Shown piece after piece: positions 39,514 through 48,053 of a DNA stretch of 64,000 bases; within the stretch, counting starts at the first letter, position 1; each line of letters starts with the position of its first letter. The position numbers were made by a program, and so were the translations under genes. The stretch spans positions 5,122,501 to 5,186,500 of the forward strand of contig NZ_CP043626.1 of NCBI RefSeq assembly GCF_008807415.1. The letters run 5' to 3'. The DNA is from Pseudomonas denitrificans (nom. rej.) (GTDB taxonomy: Bacteria > Pseudomonadota > Gammaproteobacteria > Pseudomonadales > Pseudomonadaceae). The notes under the pieces were generated by a model. The model did not search any database and was not told where the DNA came from. It saw only the letters and a program-made list of their open reading frames with translations.

Positions 39514-40464
39514 ATGCGTAAGTCATTGATGCGTATGACCCTTCGCCAACTGCAGGTTTTTCGTGCGGTGTGCGAAAGCCGTTCCTACAGCCGCGCCGCG
39601 GAGGAAATGGCCCTGACCCAGCCGGCGGTCAGCCTGCAGATCCGCCAGCTGGAAGAACTGGTCAGCCAGCCGCTGTTCGAGTACATCGGCAAGAAGCTCT
39701 ACCAGACCGATGCCGCCGACGCCCTGCTGCGCGCCACCACCGACATCTTCCAGCGCCTGGAAGTGCTGGACATGAACCTCTCCGACCTCAAGGGCTCGCT
39801 GCAGGGCCAGCTGCGCCTGGCAGTGGAATCGAGCGCCAAGTACATCACCCCGCACCTGTTCGCCGCCTTCCACGCGCAGCACCCGGACGTCAGCCTGAAC
39901 CTCACGGTGGTCAACCGTGCCCAGGTGATCAAACGCCTGTCGGACAACCGCGACGACCTGGTGATCATGTCCCTGGTGCCGCAGGACATGGCGCTGGAAT
40001 TCCTGCCCTTCCTGAACAACCCCATTGTGGCCGTGGCGCCGCCGGACCATCCGCTGTGCAACGCCGCGAAGCTTTCGCTGAAGGACCTGGAACCCTACCC
40101 GCTGCTGATCCGCGAGCCCGGCTCGGGCACGCGCAAGGCCTGCGAGGAACATTTCCAGCAGAAGCGCGCGCACTTCCCGCAGACGCTGGAGTTCGCCTCG
40201 CTGGAAGGTTCACGCGAAGGAGTGCTGGCGGGTCTGGGGCTGGCGCTGCTGCCGCGCCACGCGGTGAGCCGCGAGCTGCAATCCGGGCTGCTGCATGAGC
40301 TGCCGGTGGAAGAACTGCCGCTCTACCGCAGCTGGTGTCTGGTGCACGCCCGCGGCAAGCGCCTGAGCCCGGTGGCCCAGGCGTTCGTCGCCTTCATCCG
40401 TGAAGAGCGGGCGCTGATCAGCCAGCTGGCCGAACGCTTCGCCGGCCCGCCTTCGCCGAAGTGA
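39514..40464 (+). CDS. LysR-family regulator, likely of pycAB
   Basis: The 316-residue LysR protein has its helix-turn-helix at MTLRQLQVFRAV, then RAAEEMALTQPAVSLQIRQLEE, and a CbbR/CysB-like effector domain. The ATG at 39514 (MRKSLMRM) is used as in related pseudomonads; inner ATGs at 39529 and 39535 are possible. It is divergent from pycA, matching PA5437, and probably controls pyruvate carboxylase. Its 3' end overlaps the next convergent gene by 47 bases. Confidence 0.88.
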   Translation: MRKSLMRMTLRQLQVFRAVCESRSYSRAAEEMALTQPAVSLQIRQLEELVSQPLFEYIGKKLYQTDAADALLRATTDIFQRLEVLDMNLSDLKGSLQGQLRLAVESSAKYITPHLFAAFHAQHPDVSLNLTVVNRAQVIKRLSDNRDDLVIMSLVPQDMALEFLPFLNNPIVAVAPPDHPLCNAAKLSLKDLEPYPLLIREPGSGTRKACEEHFQQKRAHFPQTLEFASLEGSREGVLAGLGLALLPRHAVSRELQSGLLHELPVEELPLYRSWCLVHARGKRLSPVAQAFVAFIREERALISQLAERFAGPPSPK

Positions 40465-40633
40465 GGTAGGCGGCCGCGATCAGGTCGGGGTAATCGGAGG
40501 TTTCGAGGGCGAGGCGCTGGGCCTCCATGCGGTCCTCGATGGCGCGACGGAACTGCATGCGGCGCTGGTCTTCGAGCTTGCGGCGGGTCTTGCTATCCAC
40601 TTGGAGCTGGGTGTCGTCGATATGGCGGGGCAT
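40418..40633 (-). CDS. Small basic conserved protein (71 aa)
   Basis: The protein (MPRHIDDTQLQVDSKTRRK and a charged helix with EDQRRMQFRRAIEDR) is soluble and rich in arginine and glutamate, probably one long helix plus tail. GGGAG lies a suitable distance before this ATG. The longer frame upstream is out of character. It overlaps the 3' end of the convergent LysR gene. I recall similar short unnamed Pseudomonas proteins but no function. Confidence 0.65.
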   Translation of the reverse strand: MPRHIDDTQLQVDSKTRRKLEDQRRMQFRRAIEDRMEAQRLALETSDYPDLIAAAYLTSAKAGRRSVRPAG

Positions 40634-40757
40634 CTCGCATCTCCCAAGGCCTAAGGGCTGGAGACGCCAGCATGCTGACGACGGATGACCGTTTGACGAC
40701 GTGGTGGTGAAGCCCCGGTGACGCCGACGGGCGGTCGGCGACACCGTCAGGGACGGA

Positions 40758-41642
40758 TCAGGACGCCTCTTCCGGGCGCTCCTCGTGGTTCTTCACCACC
40801 TTCGGCGACAGGCGCAGGCTGCGCAGGCTGCGCTTCACGCTCTTGAGGTGATTCACCAGGTCCGGGCCGCGGGCCATGGCCACGCCCATCGCCAGCACGT
40901 CGATCACCACCAGGTGGGCGATACGCGAGGTCAGCGGGGTGTAGATATCGGTGTCTTCGTGGACATCCACCGCCAGGTTCACCGTGGCAAGGTCCGCCAG
41001 CGGGGTCTGGCTGGGGCACAGGGTGATCAGCGTGGCACCGGCTTCGCGCACCAGGTTGGCGGTCACCAGCAGGTCCTTGGAGCGGCCGGACTGGGAGATG
41101 CAGATCGCCACGTCCGAGGGCTTCAGAGTCACCGCCGACATGGCCTGCATGTGCGGATCGGAGTAAGCCGCCGCCGACAGCAGCAGGCGGAAGAACTTGT
41201 GCTGGGCGTCCGCCGCCACCGCGCCGGAGGCGCCGAAGCCGTAGAACTCGACGCGCTGGGCATGGGCGATGGCCGCGATGGCGCGCTCCAGGGCGTGGGT
41301 GTCGAGGTTCTCGCGCACTTCCATCAGCGAGTGCAGGGTGGTGTCGAAGATCTTCAGGCTGAAGTCCGCCACCGAGTCGCTTTCGTTGATCGAGAACTGG
41401 CCGAAACTGGCGCCGGCGGCCAGGCTCTGCGCCAGCTTGAGCTTGAGGTCCTGGAAGCCGGTGCAACCGATGGCGCGGCAGAAGCGCACGATGGTCGGCT
41501 CGCTGACGCCCACGCTGTGGGCGAGGTCTGCCATGGAGCTGTGCATGACCGATGCAGGGTCCTGCATCACGTGATCGGCAACCTTGAGCTCCGACTTGCG
41601 GAGCAGATGACGCGACTGGGCAATGTGCTGCAAAAGGTTCAC
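40758..41642 (-). CDS. HexR/RpiR-family transcriptional regulator
   Basis: The 294-residue protein has the RpiR helix-turn-helix (MADLAHSVGVSEPTIVRFCRAIGC, around residues 37-60) and a C-terminal SIS sugar-phosphate domain with FYGFGASGAVA and ICISQSGRSKDL. This is the HexR type, which senses 2-keto-3-deoxy-6-phosphogluconate. It is divergent from zwf with a shared operator. In P. aeruginosa the better-known HexR is elsewhere; this copy equals the PA5438 paralogue beside a second zwf. Confidence 0.9.
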   Translation of the reverse strand: MNLLQHIAQSRHLLRKSELKVADHVMQDPASVMHSSMADLAHSVGVSEPTIVRFCRAIGCTGFQDLKLKLAQSLAAGASFGQFSINESDSVADFSLKIFDTTLHSLMEVRENLDTHALERAIAAIAHAQRVEFYGFGASGAVAADAQHKFFRLLLSAAAYSDPHMQAMSAVTLKPSDVAICISQSGRSKDLLVTANLVREAGATLITLCPSQTPLADLATVNLAVDVHEDTDIYTPLTSRIAHLVVIDVLAMGVAMARGPDLVNHLKSVKRSLRSLRLSPKVVKNHEERPEEAS

Positions 41643-41686
41643 AGGGATAGGCTCGGTGATAGTTGTCTGAAATTTATGTAGTCTTG

Positions 41687-41703
41687 TTGTAGTTATACTA
41701 CAA
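41687..41703. promoter_or_regulatory. HexR-type operator between hexR-like gene and zwf
   Basis: TTGTAGTTATACTACAA has seven-base perfect arms (TTGTAGT / ACTACAA) around TAT. This agrees with the known HexR pattern TTGT-N7/8-ACAA and TGTAAT-like dyads. It lies 30 bases before the zwf start and 45 bases from the regulator start, suited to repress both. Confidence 0.85.
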
Positions 41704-41732
41704 AACTAACCGCCACGCCCAGGGAATAAGTC

Positions 41733-43208
41733 TTGAATACGCCCGCCAGCCTTAGTCTTCCCAGCTCCTGCGACATTCTGGTGTTCGGCGGTAGCGGTGA
41801 CCTGGCGCTGCACAAGCTGCTGCCGGCGCTCTACCACCTGCACCGGGAGAATCGCCTGCCGGCCGACACGCGGATCTTCGCCCTCGCCCGCAGCCAGCGC
41901 GACAACGCCGCCTACCTCGCCCTGGCCGAACGCAACTGCCGCGCCCAGGTGGCGCGCAGCGACTTTTCCGCCGAGGCCTGGCGCAGTTTCGCCCAGCGCC
42001 TGGAATACGTGGCGATGGACGCCTCCCAGAGCGCCGACTTCGGTCGCGTGGCCAAGGCCCTCAAGCGCACGGAGGGCCGGGTGCTGGTGCACTACCTGGC
42101 CACCGCACCGAGCCTGTTCGCGCCGATTGCGCAGAACCTGAAGATTGCCGGTCTCGCCGGGCCGCTGGCGCGCATCGTGCTCGAAAAGCCGCTGGGACAT
42201 TCGCTGGAGTCGGCGGTGGCGATCAACCAGGCCATCGGCGAAGTATTCGACGAGTCGCGGGTGTTCCGCATCGATCACTACCTGGGCAAGGAAACCGTGC
42301 AGAACCTGATGGCCCTGCGCTTCGCCAACACCCTGTTCGAGCCGGTGTGGCGCAACGGGCACATCGACCACGTGCAGATCACCGTCAGCGAAACCCTGGG
42401 CGTGGAGAACCGCGGCAGCTACTACGACCATGCCGGGGCCATGCGCGACATGGTGCAGAACCACCTGCTGCAGCTGCTCTGCCTGGTGACCATGGAGGCG
42501 CCGGTGCGCTTTGACGCCGAGGCGGTGCGCAACGAGAAGGTGAAGATTCTCCAGGCGCTCCGGCCGATTTCCGGGCAGGACGTGCAGGACAAGACCGTGC
42601 GCGGCCAATACACCGCCGGGCACATCGGCGGGCAGGAAGTGCCGGCCTACTGGTTCGAGAAAAATGTCGACAACGACAGCGATACGGAGACCTTCGTCGC
42701 CGTTCAGGCCGAGATCGACAACTGGCGCTGGAGCGGCGTGCCGTTCTACCTGCGCACCGGCAAGCGCATGGCGAAGAAGTGCTCGGAGATCGTCATCCAG
42801 TTCAAGCCGGTGCCCAACAGCCTGATCGGCAGCGGTGCCGGCGCGGCCAACCGCCTGTGGATAAGACTGCAGCCGGAGGAGCGCATCAGCGTGCAGCTGA
42901 TGGCCAAGACCCCCGGCAAGGGCATGCAGCTGGAACCGGTGGAGCTGGACCTCAACCTTGCCCAGGCCTTCAGCACCAACAAGCGCCGCTGGGACGCCTA
43001 CGAACGCTTGCTGCTGGACGTGATCGAGGGCGACTCGACGCTGTTCATGCGCCGCGACGAGGTGGAAGCGGCCTGGAGCTGGGTCGACCCGATCATCAAG
43101 GGCTGGCACGAGCACTACCTGAGCCCGCGCCCCTACCCCGCCGGCAGCAACGGGCCGGAACAGGCGCAGACGCTGCTGGAGCTGCAGGGGCGGCGCTGGC
43201 TGGAGTGA
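41733..43208 (+). CDS. zwf: Glucose-6-phosphate 1-dehydrogenase
   Basis: The 491-residue enzyme oxidises glucose-6-phosphate, feeding the Entner-Doudoroff pathway. Signatures are GGSGDLALHKLLPAL (nucleotide site, where the family often has GATGDL) and RIDHYLGKETVQN (substrate site). The start appears to be TTG (41733) seven bases after AGGGA; no ATG occurs before the nucleotide motif. The HexR-type operator lies just upstream. It corresponds to the PA5439-type second zwf. Confidence 0.92.
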   Translation: MNTPASLSLPSSCDILVFGGSGDLALHKLLPALYHLHRENRLPADTRIFALARSQRDNAAYLALAERNCRAQVARSDFSAEAWRSFAQRLEYVAMDASQSADFGRVAKALKRTEGRVLVHYLATAPSLFAPIAQNLKIAGLAGPLARIVLEKPLGHSLESAVAINQAIGEVFDESRVFRIDHYLGKETVQNLMALRFANTLFEPVWRNGHIDHVQITVSETLGVENRGSYYDHAGAMRDMVQNHLLQLLCLVTMEAPVRFDAEAVRNEKVKILQALRPISGQDVQDKTVRGQYTAGHIGGQEVPAYWFEKNVDNDSDTETFVAVQAEIDNWRWSGVPFYLRTGKRMAKKCSEIVIQFKPVPNSLIGSGAGAANRLWIRLQPEERISVQLMAKTPGKGMQLEPVELDLNLAQAFSTNKRRWDAYERLLLDVIEGDSTLFMRRDEVEAAWSWVDPIIKGWHEHYLSPRPYPAGSNGPEQAQTLLELQGRRWLE

Positions 43209-43240
43209 TGCACCGAGCCGATCTCACCGGATGAACACGA

Positions 43241-43323
43241 CGTAGGATGGGTGGAGCGCAGCGATACCCATGCTGCCGGCGCGAGGTATTGATGGGTATC
43301 GCTTCGCTCCACACCATCCTACG
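43241..43323. repeat. GATACCCATC palindrome
   Basis: GTAGGATGGGTGGAGCG and a later GCTTCGCTCCACACCATCCTAC are inverted, with GATACCCAT/ATGGGTATC inside. It is the best preserved member of the family seen here. Confidence 0.8.
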
Positions 43324-43428
43324 AAGAGCCTGACGGCGCGGATAGCGCATCCGTTGACCTCGCTCAGCACGCGCGAGCCCCGGATTTCCTAGAGTGGCGG
43401 CCTTTTTCCCACTACCCGCTGCGCCGCC

Positions 43429-44832
43429 ATGTCCCCCACGCCGTTTTCCCCCGAACTGCTCTGCCCCGCCGGCTCGCTGAAGAGCCTGCGCCACGCCTTC
43501 GCCTATGGCGCCGATGCCGTCTACGCCGGCCAGCCACGCTACAGCCTGCGGGTGCGCAACAACGAGTTCGACCACGCCAACCTCGCCACCGGCATCCACG
43601 AGGCCCACGCCCAGGGCAAGCGCCTGTACGTGGTGGTCAACATCGCCCCGCACAACGCCAAGCTGAAGACCTTCCTGCAGGACGTGGAGTCGGTGATCGC
43701 CCTTGGCCCGGATGCGCTGATCATGTCCGATCCCGGCCTGATCATGCTGGTTCGCCAGCATTTCCCCGAGGTTGATATCCATCTCTCGGTGCAGGCCAAC
43801 GCGGTGAACTGGGCCAGCGTGGAATTCTGGCGCCAGCAGGGGCTCAAGCGGGTGATCCTGTCCCGCGAGCTGTCGCTGGAGGAAATCGGCGAAATCCGCG
43901 AGCGCGTGCCGGGCATGGAGCTGGAAGTCTTCGTCCACGGTGCGCTGTGCATGGCCTACTCCGGGCGCTGCCTGCTGTCGGGCTACATCAACCGCCGCGA
44001 CCCCAACCAGGGCACCTGCACCAACGCCTGCCGCTGGGAATACCAGACCCACGCCGCCCATGAGGACGAGCTGGGCCACGCGGTGCGCAACGTCGAACCG
44101 ACCCTGGGCATCGGCGCGCCGACGAAGGAAATCGTCCTGCTCGAAGAAGGCAACCGCCCCGGCGAGCTGATGGAGGCGTACGAGGACGAGCACGGCACCT
44201 ACATCATGAACTCCAAGGACCTGCGAGCCATCCAGCACGTGCAACGTTTGACGCAGATGGGTGTGCATTCGCTGAAGATCGAAGGTCGGACCAAGTCCCA
44301 CTACTACGTCGCGCGCACTGCCCAGGCCTACCGCAAGGCCATCGACGATGCCGTCGCCGGGCGCGCCTTCGACCTCGGCCTGATGGACACCCTGGAGTCC
44401 CTCGCCCACCGCGGCTACACCGAGGGCTTCCTGCGCCGCCATGTGCACGACGAGTACCAGAACTACCAGTACGGCCACTCCCTCTCCGAGCGCCAGCAGT
44501 TCGTCGGCGAGTTCACCGGCGAGCGCCGAAATGGGCTGGCCGAGGTGCGGGTGAAGAACCGTTTCGAGATGGGCGACAGCGTCGAGCTGATGACCCCGGC
44601 GGGCAACCGCACCTTCCGCCTGCACGCGCTGGAGAACAACCGCGGCGAATCCATCGGCGTCGCGCCCGGCGACGGGCATGTGGTCTACCTCCCGCTGCCC
44701 GAGGAGCTGGACCTGCAATACGCGCTGCTGATGCGCAACCTGAAGGGCGGCTCGACCCGCGATGCGCGGGAACCGGCGGCAGCCGGCGGTTGCGGGAGCG
44801 ATTGCGGAAAGTGCGGGTGTGGCGGGAACTGA
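43429..44832 (+). CDS. trhP: tRNA 5-hydroxyuridine synthesis protein TrhP (peptidase U32)
   Basis: The 467-residue protein is the YegQ/TrhP-type U32 member, which in E. coli uses prephenate to hydroxylate U34 of tRNAs. It has PAGSLKSLRHAFAYGADAVY at the start, the U32 signature EVFVHGALCMAYSGRCLLS and the cysteine set GTCTNACRW. The tail is unusually cysteine/glycine rich (SDCGKCGCGGN). It is a single gene. Confidence 0.88.
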   Translation: MSPTPFSPELLCPAGSLKSLRHAFAYGADAVYAGQPRYSLRVRNNEFDHANLATGIHEAHAQGKRLYVVVNIAPHNAKLKTFLQDVESVIALGPDALIMSDPGLIMLVRQHFPEVDIHLSVQANAVNWASVEFWRQQGLKRVILSRELSLEEIGEIRERVPGMELEVFVHGALCMAYSGRCLLSGYINRRDPNQGTCTNACRWEYQTHAAHEDELGHAVRNVEPTLGIGAPTKEIVLLEEGNRPGELMEAYEDEHGTYIMNSKDLRAIQHVQRLTQMGVHSLKIEGRTKSHYYVARTAQAYRKAIDDAVAGRAFDLGLMDTLESLAHRGYTEGFLRRHVHDEYQNYQYGHSLSERQQFVGEFTGERRNGLAEVRVKNRFEMGDSVELMTPAGNRTFRLHALENNRGESIGVAPGDGHVVYLPLPEELDLQYALLMRNLKGGSTRDAREPAAAGGCGSDCGKCGCGGN

Positions 44833-44850
44833 CTGACCGCCGGAATTTCC

Positions 44851-44892
44851 CTGCAGGAGCGGGCCATGCCCGTGATCGCGCCCGTGCAGGGG
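44851..44892. repeat. Decayed TGTAGGAGCG palindrome
   Basis: CTGCAGGAGCGGGCCATGCCCGTGATCG is the left half of the REP-like family found at 6761 and 52738; the right arm is poorly kept. Confidence 0.5.
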
Positions 44893-44919
44893 AGCCCTGC
44901 GCAATTCCGACCTGCGCTG

Positions 44920-45627
44920 CTAAGGGTTCTGCAGGAACACCACATACCCCCTGAACCACCGACTCTTCGCCAGGTAGGCCGGTGCCTGCCATTCCCCGTA
45001 TTGCGCCAGTCCGATGCGGAAGGGCAGTTGCAGGCGCGCCACGCGCGGCAGGTAAGCCTGGTAGTTGGGGATGGTCTGGCGCCCCTGGTAGGTCTGTACC
45101 ACCACTTCGTCCACCACGCCGGCCAGGCGGTTGATGGTCTCAGGCGCAGCGTTGCTACCCCAGTCCATCAGCCCGGTGATGCTCAGCTTGCAGCCCGCAG
45201 GCAGGCGCGTGCGCAGGTCCTGGAGGAAGTCGACGTACTCGTTCAGGTAGCGCGTGCGCGCATCGAAGTCGATCTGCACGCCGACCACCGGATTGCCGGC
45301 GGCTCGCCAGCGCCGCAGTTGCGAGAGCAGGGTGCGGTAGATGTCTTCGTTCCAGCGCAAGGTGTGGGCGCGGTAGACCACCCACACCTCGCCCTGTTTC
45401 AGGCGCGGGATGGCGATGCCCTGGGCGATCAGCCGGGCGCGACCATCGCTATGGCGCGGCGCGCTGACCTGCCCCTGCAGGACGTAGAGAGTGCGTGCCT
45501 GGGCCAGCACGGGCTGGGGCGCGACGCCGCTCCAGAGCCAGAACGCGTCGTGGTCCGCGGCGTCCACGCCGGCCGCCGGGGCGTTGCCCGCGAGCAACGC
45601 CAGCGCCAGGGCCAGCACGCGCCGCAC
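44920..45627 (-). CDS. DUF3142-like exported protein
   Basis: The 235-residue protein begins at GTG 45627 with a hydrophobic signal (RRVLALALALLAGNAPAAG) and resembles DUF3142 proteins, which look like a TIM-barrel glycosidase-type fold (VVGVQIDFDARTRYLNEY, then LSITGLMDWG). It starts five bases after the stop of the large lipoprotein gene, so the two are likely cotranscribed. Catalytic function is unknown. Confidence 0.72.
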   Translation of the reverse strand: MRRVLALALALLAGNAPAAGVDAADHDAFWLWSGVAPQPVLAQARTLYVLQGQVSAPRHSDGRARLIAQGIAIPRLKQGEVWVVYRAHTLRWNEDIYRTLLSQLRRWRAAGNPVVGVQIDFDARTRYLNEYVDFLQDLRTRLPAGCKLSITGLMDWGSNAAPETINRLAGVVDEVVVQTYQGRQTIPNYQAYLPRVARLQLPFRIGLAQYGEWQAPAYLAKSRWFRGYVVFLQNP

Positions 45628-45632
45628 GGGGC

Positions 45633-47810
45633 TTACCAGTAGTACTTCAGGGACTTCGCCCAGGGCGTGGCGGAGTACTGGCCCTTGAGGGTGCGGAACC
45701 ACTGCTTGCGCTGCGACGGGGCGATGTCCTGGCTGCCGCAGCCGTTATAGCCGCTGGGCGCGAAGCAGTTGATGGCGCGGAACAGCGCGTAGGCGCGGTC
45801 CTCTTCCACGGCCTGCTTGTCGGCGATGACCTTGAGGTAGCCGTCCATGCGCGAGTAGGCCGTCCCGGGGAACAACGATTCGCCGCCGCCCAGTTCGCGC
45901 TCGCTGGGCTGGGTATCCAGCGGGAAGCCGTCCAGGCCGTTGCGCAGGATGAACTCGCCGAGGCAGTTCAGCGCCTTGGGCGGCTGCGGGCTCTGCAGCA
46001 GGTCGCGGGCGACGTCGACGATGGCTGGGCATTCGTAGCCGCTGTCGTTCTTGCCGCCCGGCCACTGGAACAGCGACAGCGGCATGCTGCCGTAGAGGTA
46101 GCCGATGCTCGCGCCCAGCGGCTTGCCGCTGCCGTCGGTGGGCAACAGCGCGAGGTCGTCGATATAGGCCTGGTACTGACCGTGCAGCAGGTCCTTGTAG
46201 AGCAGCGCGAACAGCGCGGTATCGCGCTCCTCCACCGAGATGCTGGTGGATTTCGCCTGCTGGCGCAGCAGGTCGGGGCCGGCGACATGGCGCAGGAGAA
46301 TCTCGCGGATGATCGGCGTATGCACCGGCGAGCCTTCGGCGAAGACCTTCACCAGACGGTCGCTGCGCTCGTAGTTGAAAGCAAGCGCCAGCTCCAGCTG
46401 TTCGCGCTGCAGCGGTTGCTCGGCGAGCGGCAGCAGGCGTAGCCAGAGCTTCTCGGCGGCGATCCAGTCATTGCCGGCTTCCAGGGCGAAGCCCCGCAGG
46501 GCCTGCTGGCTGAAGGCAAGGTAATCGAGCTTGGCCGGCAGCTCTTCGGGCAGGGATTTCAGTGCCTCGGCGGGCTTTTCCTCGACATACAGCAGGAAGG
46601 CCGCCGTCAGGTAGTCGTGCAGGCCGGGGTACTTGGCGAACAGGTCCTTCTGCGCGGCCAGCCCGGCGGCGTCGAGGGCGCGGGGCTCGTTGGGTTCGTG
46701 GTGGCGCATCTGCATCAGGTCGAGCACCGCTAGCAGGCGCGCGTCGCGCACGCCGGCCGGATGGGCGGTGACCAGCAGCTTGTTGTCGACTTCCTGAACC
46801 AGTTGGGCGAGGTCATCGGCATCCTCGCGGGCGAAAAGTTCGGCGTACTCGCCGGCCAGTCGGCTTTCATCGCTCATCAGCCAGTAGACGCGGCGCGTCA
46901 GGCCCTTGGCCGAAGCGCTGTACCGGCCCTGTGGATAAGCCTTGAGGTAGTCGCCCAACGCAGTGTCGGTCTGGGCGAGGATTTTCTTGTCGACCTTGCG
47001 CAGGTCCGGGTAGCCCATCTCGTCGAAGGCGTTCTGCTGCGCCTGGTTGAGCAGGGCACGGGCGACCATGTAGCGCGAGGTTTCCTTCAGCCAGGGCTGG
47101 TCGCTGTCCTGCAGGGCGCGGAAGGATTTCAGCGCGTCGCCGAAACGCCCGCTGTAGAAGTCCGCGGCGCCCTTGAGGTAGCTGCGGTAGGCCAAGGCCT
47201 GCACGCTCTGCAGGTCACCCGGCAGCAGCACGCTGAGCTGGGTTTCGTCCCACTGGCAGGCGCCCAGCAGGGTCAGGCGCGCGCGGGCCAGGTCCTGGCG
47301 TTCGGCGGCGGAAAGGCTGTCGACCAGCAACAGCTGGCTGAGGAAGTCCTGGGCGGTGCCCGCGTTGTTGCTGCGGCAGCGACTGCCTTCGCCGCTGGCG
47401 AAGCTGTCCGCGGAGGATTGCACGGCATCCGCCGGCAGGCCAATACGCGCGGCTAGGTCGGCCAGCGGTGCGGTGCTGGCAGCGCTGGCGCTGTCGGTCG
47501 AATCCCCTGGCGCGGCACCTTCCAGCCAGCGCGCCAGCGGGAACGGCACCTGGCCGTAGCCCAGTTGCTGCTCATCGTCGGTCAGCGCGCGATTGGGAAT
47601 GCTGGCCTGGCCGGCGTCGGCCAGCAGCAGCTGCAGGTTGACCCGGCTGTCGTTGCCCGGGCTGAGGAACGGCAAGCTGTTGCACACGTCCAGCGAGTCG
47701 CGCTTGAGGTTCCAGCTCGGGTAGCAGGAGTCGTCGCTGCTCGCGCGCGCTTCCTGCACGCCAAGGCAGCCGGTGATCAGGGCCAGCAGGGTCAGTCCGT
47801 ACAGACGCAT
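45633..47810 (-). CDS. Large TPR-like lipoprotein (725 aa)
   Basis: The signal peptide ends in a lipobox LITGC (cysteine 15). The mature protein is mostly alpha-helical with repeated helix pairs (for example SYLKGAADFYSGRFGDALKSFRAL) resembling tetratricopeptide repeats, with scattered cysteines (CYPSW, DVCNS, CRSN, CQWDE, NCFAPSGYNGCG) that may form disulfides. No named family is recognised. It pairs with the DUF3142-like gene and matches the conserved gene pair after trhP in P. aeruginosa (PA5441/PA5442 by memory). Confidence 0.72.
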   Translation of the reverse strand: MRLYGLTLLALITGCLGVQEARASSDDSCYPSWNLKRDSLDVCNSLPFLSPGNDSRVNLQLLLADAGQASIPNRALTDDEQQLGYGQVPFPLARWLEGAAPGDSTDSASAASTAPLADLAARIGLPADAVQSSADSFASGEGSRCRSNNAGTAQDFLSQLLLVDSLSAAERQDLARARLTLLGACQWDETQLSVLLPGDLQSVQALAYRSYLKGAADFYSGRFGDALKSFRALQDSDQPWLKETSRYMVARALLNQAQQNAFDEMGYPDLRKVDKKILAQTDTALGDYLKAYPQGRYSASAKGLTRRVYWLMSDESRLAGEYAELFAREDADDLAQLVQEVDNKLLVTAHPAGVRDARLLAVLDLMQMRHHEPNEPRALDAAGLAAQKDLFAKYPGLHDYLTAAFLLYVEEKPAEALKSLPEELPAKLDYLAFSQQALRGFALEAGNDWIAAEKLWLRLLPLAEQPLQREQLELALAFNYERSDRLVKVFAEGSPVHTPIIREILLRHVAGPDLLRQQAKSTSISVEERDTALFALLYKDLLHGQYQAYIDDLALLPTDGSGKPLGASIGYLYGSMPLSLFQWPGGKNDSGYECPAIVDVARDLLQSPQPPKALNCLGEFILRNGLDGFPLDTQPSERELGGGESLFPGTAYSRMDGYLKVIADKQAVEEDRAYALFRAINCFAPSGYNGCGSQDIAPSQRKQWFRTLKGQYSATPWAKSLKYYW

Positions 47811-47963
47811 GAATGATCCTTGTCCGTTGCAGCCCGCACGCCGGGCCGGAATTCAGAGCAGGAAGAATCTTACCTCGCCGCGCCCGGTCTTGCCCGCCTG
47901 CATGGGTACAAGACTGTAAACGCGATCTACCGCACAACAGAGCCTGCGACACGTTGTCCAGCT

Positions 47964-47997
47964 GATTCCTTCTTTGTTCCGGCTCAAAGAAGGAATC
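47964..47997. promoter_or_regulatory. Long perfect dyad with embedded FNR/DNR-like box before nirK
   Basis: GATTCCTTCTTTG and CAAAGAAGGAATC are 13-base perfect inverted arms around an eight-base centre. The middle reads TTGTTCCGGCTCAA (47974-47987), which agrees with the FNR/DNR consensus TTGAT-N4-ATCAA at eight of ten positions. It is 67 bases before the nirK ATG. It may be an extended operator or an RNA hairpin in the leader. Confidence 0.65.
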
Positions 47998-48053
47998 TGC
48001 CGACCGGGTATTTCTGTAGCCAACGACAGTTCGTCGATTACGGAGAGTTATCC

